Assembly: GCA_035564555.1 (NCBI GenBank)
Contig: DATMTS010000093.1
Location: 1-64,000, forward strand
Direction: 5' to 3'
DNA: 64,000 nucleotides
Origin: DATMTS01 sp035564555
Lineage (GTDB): Bacteria; Actinomycetota; Actinomycetes; Actinomycetales; Microbacteriaceae
Positions 60,385 to 64,000 of the stretch are shown in pieces (the stretch's first letter is position 1; every line of letters starts with the position of its first letter). A program made the position numbers and the translations under genes. The notes under the pieces are model-generated. The model did no database searches and had not been told where the DNA came from. It worked only from the letters and a program-made list of their open reading frames with translations.

Positions 60385-60795
60385 TCACCGTTCGTCCGGG
60401 CGCAGCGCTCGGGTGACAGGGGGTGAGATCACCAGCAGGATGCCGATCACGCTCGGCACCAGCAGCGCCCACCCGATCCCCGGTTCGGCCGTGAGGCCCT
60501 GGAAGCATCCGATCGCGACGGCGAGCATGATCAACTGCCAGGTCAGGGCGAGCGCACGGATCCAGGGTCGAACACGAAGCGCTCCGACCGCTGCGACGAT
60601 GACCCAGAGCGCGCCGATGGCCGCGCTGATGAGGATCGCAAGCGCGCTCGGCAGGGATGCTCCGGGCTGTGTCGCGAGTTGAAGCAGTAGCCAGCCGACC
60701 AGCCCCACCATGAGGGCGGCCTCGAGGATGAGGATGCCGGCGAGCGCGATCAGCAGAGGTGGTCGCCGCTGTCTTTCTGGCCGGTGGTCGGCCAT
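60385..60795 (-). CDS. Small four-helix membrane protein
   Basis: A 136-residue protein of unknown function. A basic N-terminus (DHRPERQRRPP) is followed by four hydrophobic segments: LIALAGILILEAALMVGLVG, ALAILISAAIGALWVIVAAV, LALTWQLIMLAVAIGCF and GWALLVPSVIGILLVI. It ends RALRPDER. The start is uncertain: the ATG at 60795 (GGG 6 nt upstream) is used, with a GTG at 60825 possible. It faces bcp tail-to-tail. Confidence 0.75.
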   Translation of the reverse strand: MADHRPERQRRPPLLIALAGILILEAALMVGLVGWLLLQLATQPGASLPSALAILISAAIGALWVIVAAVGALRVRPWIRALALTWQLIMLAVAIGCFQGLTAEPGIGWALLVPSVIGILLVISPPVTRALRPDER

Positions 60796-61009
60796 ATCAT
60801 GCCCAGATTTCCGGCGCGTGTTCACAGAGTTATCCCATACAAAACTATTGATTTGGCTCTACCAGTATGCGACCATATTTGAGGTCGAGTTGACGCTCAC
60901 AGGGTCGTGGGCAGGTCGCATCCCCACCGTGATTCAAAGGCCCTGCAACTCGCCGCTACCCGAAATCTGGCCTATCGGCCATGCATTCAGCAACAAAAGG
61001 AGCACCGTC

Positions 61010-61258
61010 ATGGATTGGCGCGACAAAGCCGCCTGCCTTACAGCCGACCCCGAGCTTTTCTTCCCCGTCGGCAACACGGGTCCGGCCGTCGACCAGATCG
61101 ACAAGGCCAAGGCGGTTTGCGCCCGGTGCACGGTCACCGAAGTCTGCCTGCAGTACGCGCTCGAGACCGGCCAGGACTCGGGCGTCTGGGGCGGACTCTC
61201 CGAAGACGAGCGCCGCGCACTCAAGCGCCGCGCAGCTCGCGCGCGCCGCGCCTCCTGA
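61010..61258 (+). CDS. whiB1: WhiB1-type iron-sulfur transcription factor
   Basis: An 82-residue Wbl protein. The [4Fe-4S] ligands are Cys9, Cys37, Cys40 and Cys46, followed by the turn GVWGGLSEDERRALKRR and a basic C-terminus. The start MDWRDKAACLTADPELFFPV closely matches WhiB1 of mycobacteria, a nitric-oxide-sensitive, essential regulator that binds the primary sigma factor. AAGGAG lies 7 nt before the ATG. The upstream 214 bp is AT-rich for this genome and probably holds its promoter; I see no clear consensus boxes. pdtaS is its neighbour, as in M. tuberculosis. Confidence 0.95.
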   Translation: MDWRDKAACLTADPELFFPVGNTGPAVDQIDKAKAVCARCTVTEVCLQYALETGQDSGVWGGLSEDERRALKRRAARARRAS

Positions 61259-61276
61259 TTCCCGGCACGGGATGCC

Positions 61277-62767
61277 TCACACGCGGCTGAGGTAGCGCAA
61301 CGGCACCTCGATGGTCACCTCGGTACCCGTGCCGACCATGGTGTGCCAGTCGATCGTCCCGCTGAGTTCGCCCTGGATCAGGGTGCGCACGATCTGCGTG
61401 CCGAGACCGGAGCCGACCTTGCCCTCGGGCAGGCCGGAGCCGTTGTCCACGACCTTCACGGTCAGCGTGTCCGCCGACCGGTTCGCCACGATCTCGACCT
61501 CGCCGCTGCGGCCGGCCAGCCCGTGCTCGACGGCGTTCGTGACCAACTCGGTCAGTGCGAGCGCCAGCGGCGTGGCATACTCGCTCGGCAGTTCGCCGAA
61601 GCTGCCCGTCGACTTCGGATGCACCGTGGTGTTGTGGCTTGCCGCGACCTCTGCGACCAGCAGCAGCACCCGGTCGAAGACGTCGTCGAAGTCGACGATC
61701 TGCGCCAGGCCCTCGGAGAGGGTGTCGTGCACCACCGCGATCGCGGCGACCCGGCGCATCGCCTGGCTGAGCGCCTCGCGCGCCTCGTCGGAGTGGGTGC
61801 GGCGCGCCTGGATGCGCAGCAGGGATGCCACGGTCTGCAGATTGTTCTTCACCCGGTGGTGGATCTCGCGGATCGTCGCGTCCTTCGTGATGAGTTCGCG
61901 CTCCTGGTGCCGCAGTTCGGTCACATCGCGGCACAGCACGATCGCCCCGGTGCGCTCGCCCCGGTTGCGGATCGGGATCGTGCGCAGCGACACGGTCACC
62001 CCGCGCGCCTCGATGTCGGTGCGCCACGGCGCGCGACCGGTGACGACCAGCGGGAGGGACTCGTCGACGATGATGTTACCGGCGAGCAGCCGCGTGGTGA
62101 CCTCGGCGAGCGACTCGCCTTCGAGTTCGTCCGCGAAACCCATCCGGTTGAACGCCGAGAGCGCGTTCGGGCTGGCGAACGTCGTGGTCCCGTCGACGTC
62201 GAGCCGGATCAGGCCGTCCGAGGCGCGCGGGGCACCGCGCCGCGGTCCCGTCGGCGCGCCCAGGTCGGGGAAGTCGCCTGAGGCGATCATCGCGAACAGG
62301 TCGTTGGCGCATTCGTTGAACGTGAGCTCCTGGCGACTCGGCGTGCGTGCCGCGCTCAGGTTGGTATGCCGCGTGAGCACGCCGATCGGCGTGCGCACGG
62401 TCTCCGCGCTGTTCGGCGACACCCGGCGGATCACCGGAACCGCGCGAAGCCTGGTGGGCATCTCCTCGTACCAGTCCGGCGCGTTGGAATCCACGATCGA
62501 TGCCGACTCGAACGCCTCGACGACCTGGTCGCGCCACTGCGGCTTGACGCCCTGCCCGACGAAGTCGCGGTAGAAGAGCGTCGCCGCGCTCGACGGACGC
62601 GAGTGAGCGACGGCGACGAATCCGTCATCGGTCGGCACCCACAACACGATGTCGGCGAACGCCAGGTCGGCAAGCAACTGGCCGTCTCCGACCAGCATGT
62701 GCAACCACTCGATGTCCTCCGGTGCGGAGCGGCCGTGGGCGATCATGAGTTCACTGAGCGTCGACAT
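61277..62767 (-). CDS. pdtaS: Sensor histidine kinase PdtaS
   Basis: A 496-residue soluble kinase: N-terminal GAF-like domain (1-150), PAS domain (about 180-300; ASDGLIRLDVDGTTTFASPN), then the HisKA_2 phosphoacceptor helix IHHRVKNNLQTVASLLRIQ and HATPase (ALTELVTNAVEHGLAG; VVDNGSGLPEG; GLGTQIVRTLI). It has no membrane helices. In mycobacteria it signals to the RNA-binding antiterminator PdtaR, which is not in this window. The ATG is 7 nt after TAGACT. Confidence 0.94.
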   Translation of the reverse strand: MSTLSELMIAHGRSAPEDIEWLHMLVGDGQLLADLAFADIVLWVPTDDGFVAVAHSRPSSAATLFYRDFVGQGVKPQWRDQVVEAFESASIVDSNAPDWYEEMPTRLRAVPVIRRVSPNSAETVRTPIGVLTRHTNLSAARTPSRQELTFNECANDLFAMIASGDFPDLGAPTGPRRGAPRASDGLIRLDVDGTTTFASPNALSAFNRMGFADELEGESLAEVTTRLLAGNIIVDESLPLVVTGRAPWRTDIEARGVTVSLRTIPIRNRGERTGAIVLCRDVTELRHQERELITKDATIREIHHRVKNNLQTVASLLRIQARRTHSDEAREALSQAMRRVAAIAVVHDTLSEGLAQIVDFDDVFDRVLLLVAEVAASHNTTVHPKSTGSFGELPSEYATPLALALTELVTNAVEHGLAGRSGEVEIVANRSADTLTVKVVDNGSGLPEGKVGSGLGTQIVRTLIQGELSGTIDWHTMVGTGTEVTIEVPLRYLSRV

Positions 62768-62774
62768 CCTGCAC

Positions 62775-62780
62775 AGTCTA
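62775..62780 (-). promoter_or_regulatory. pdtaS: -10 box of a probable leaderless pdtaS promoter
   Basis: TAGACT on the minus strand ends 7 nt before the ATG at 62767. Confidence 0.5.
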
Positions 62781-62838
62781 AGCGCGCACCGGGATGCGGG
62801 TCGCCATCGGGGTGCGCTGCACGGGAGAACGGCTGACC

Positions 62839-64000
62839 TCACGCCGTCAGCGATGGTGCGACGCGGCTACGACGGCTCCTGCGTCCGGCTCGGCCGGCGG
62901 GTAACGCATCGGGTTCGGGCAGCAGCACATCCTCGACGAGGGTGCGGATGCCGGCGCGCAGGGGCGACTTGGCCGCCGCATCGCGCAGCGTGCGGCCGGT
63001 GAGCAGTGCTGCATCGCATCCCGCTGGGTCGTCGGGCAGCAGCCCATCCGCTTTGATGCTGCCGAACCTGGCCAGGGTCGAGGCGACCTGTGCGAACGGC
63101 CCGATACCCACCGCGCTTGAGCGCACCCGATTCACGACGACGTGCGAGCGCACGCCGGGCACCGCATCGACCAGTTCCACATACCCGCGCAGCAACCGGG
63201 AGAGGCCGACCGGGTCGGCGAGCCCGACGGCGATCACGCGGTCGGCGGCGCGCAGCGCGGCAAGTGTCGCAGCATTCCTTCGAGGCGCGAAGAGGTCGCT
63301 GGAGATCTCTTCGTCGCTCTCAAGGCAGAACGCCACGTCGACGACCACGAAATCGGCCCAGCCTGCGCAGGCGGCAAGGGTGCTGGTGACCCGCTCCGCC
63401 GTGAGTTCCGGCCAGCGTGAGGCGCGACCGAGGCCGGTGAGAACCCGGAAGGCGCCTCGCGGCGCCACGTAGCGCTGTGCGACGCGTTCGAACTCGGCGC
63501 GGCTGAACCCGCCCGCCGCACTCAGGCGGCAGGCCGCGGCGAAGCCCGGCGCCTCATCGAGCAGACCCAACGCGGGACACACCGCGCCCCCATAGCAATC
63601 GGCATCGATCAGCACCACCGAATGGCCGTACGACGCGAGTTCGGCGGCGACGTTGATCGCCACCGTCGTGCGCCCCGGCGCCCCGGCCGGTCCCCACACG
63701 GCGACGACAGTAGCGGTCGCCGTCGCTGACCCGCCCGATCGTGCTGCGGCATCCAGCCGCCCCGGAACCGTGCTCAGCAGAGCCTGTAGCTCATCGCAAT
63801 CCGCATCGGCGTCGAGCACGTCGAACAGGCCGAGCTCTGCGGCGTGCCGCCGCTCGAACTCGCTGCCGGCCAACACGACCAGCCGCACCCCGCGTTCGTC
63901 GCAACCGGCGACGAGCGCCTCCGTGAGCCGCGACGTAGACCCACCGACGATGGCAGCTTCGACGGGCGGCTCGGCGCGCTCGCACGCCGCAAGCACCTCG
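62839..64000 (-). CDS. CpaE/MinD-like ATPase (5' end beyond window)
   Basis: The last 387 codons of a P-loop protein of the CpaE/SIMIBI group. An N-terminal receiver-like part (AAIVGGSTSRLTEALVAGCD; LFDVLDADADCDELQALL) precedes the ATPase. The Walker A is deviant: VWGPAGAPGRTTVAINVAAE, with Arg in place of the usual Lys, then VLIDADCYGGAV and VVVDVAFCLE. Such proteins accompany Flp/Tad pilus or septum-site systems; the neighbours lie outside the window. A GTG at 63996 is probably internal, so the gene is treated as cut. Confidence 0.8.
   Translation of the reverse strand, partial: EVLAACERAEPPVEAAIVGGSTSRLTEALVAGCDERGVRLVVLAGSEFERRHAAELGLFDVLDADADCDELQALLSTVPGRLDAAARSGGSATATATVVAVWGPAGAPGRTTVAINVAAELASYGHSVVLIDADCYGGAVCPALGLLDEAPGFAAACRLSAAGGFSRAEFERVAQRYVAPRGAFRVLTGLGRASRWPELTAERVTSTLAACAGWADFVVVDVAFCLESDEEISSDLFAPRRNAATLAALRAADRVIAVGLADPVGLSRLLRGYVELVDAVPGVRSHVVVNRVRSSAVGIGPFAQVASTLARFGSIKADGLLPDDPAGCDAALLTGRTLRDAAAKSPLRAGIRTLVEDVLLPEPDALPAGRAGRRSRRSRVAPSLTA

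Noticed and set aside
60796..61009. Small gene in the AT-richer gap before whiB1
   Set aside because: Frames here are short, lack ribosome binding sites and have no recognisable protein; the region is better explained as the whiB1 control region.

Overview
The window is high-GC DNA from an actinobacterium. Gene content, gene order and an intergenic repeat of the 'TCGATACGC...CTACTCGACCAGCG' type suggest the family Microbacteriaceae; this placement is inference. Nothing in the window looks like a prophage, insertion sequence, integron or CRISPR array, and no stretch longer than 300 bp lacks a gene. The longest gaps are the rho leader (15555-15790) and the region upstream of whiB1 (60796-61009).

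Left part (1-23317, almost all minus strand): a housekeeping block in the same order as Mycobacterium tuberculosis Rv1292-Rv1311. It reads argS, (DUF2993 gene), lysA, hom, thrC, thrB, rho, prfA, prmC, tsaC/sua5, wecA, atpI-like, atpB-E-F-H-A-G-D-C. Most neighbours are coupled by ATGA or GTGA overlaps. Two differences stand out: rpmE, usually between rho and prfA, is missing, and a plus-strand cysK-cysE pair sits between prfA and prmC. Together these genes make threonine/lysine precursors, cysteine, translation termination and tRNA-modification factors, the polyprenyl-phosphate sugar carrier and the F1Fo ATP synthase.

Middle part (23489-51220): a mosaic of short transcription units. It holds a lipoprotein, tRNA-Arg(CCG), DUF3097, an epimerase, DUF899, and a run of arginase-family protein, flavin disulfide reductase, small HExxH protein and SDR. 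Further on are a stand-alone siderophore-interacting-type domain under a putative iron box, an amidase, a GNAT, ung, an SDR, metY and metX (methionine synthesis), and a three-gene signalling operon (kinase, degenerate membrane partner, response regulator). Then come an MFS transporter, a thiamine-binding protein, a membrane glycosyltransferase, nnrD, a HAD hydrolase, an Old Yellow Enzyme, two CNNM/CBS membrane proteins and guaB1.

Right part (51356-64000): kgd (2-oxoglutarate metabolism) faces rsrA-sigR across a 12-bp-stem terminator. aroA-rsgA diverges from sigR. A LacI regulator coupled to a Bcp peroxiredoxin, a membrane protein, whiB1, the sensor kinase pdtaS and a partial CpaE/MinD-like ATPase follow. 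This resembles the M. tuberculosis Rv3219-Rv3228 neighbourhood (whiB1, pdtaS, sigH/rshA, aroA, rsgA).

Two regulatory themes recur. Many genes carry a TAnnnT box 6-9 nt before the start codon, which suggests leaderless mRNAs. sigR appears to have both such a promoter and an upstream SigR-type promoter (GGAAT-N18-GTT), a layout like the two-promoter sigR of Streptomyces. No wholly new defence or mobile system was seen; the best leads for undescribed biology are the kinase/pseudokinase/regulator operon and the flavin reductase-HExxH-SDR operon.
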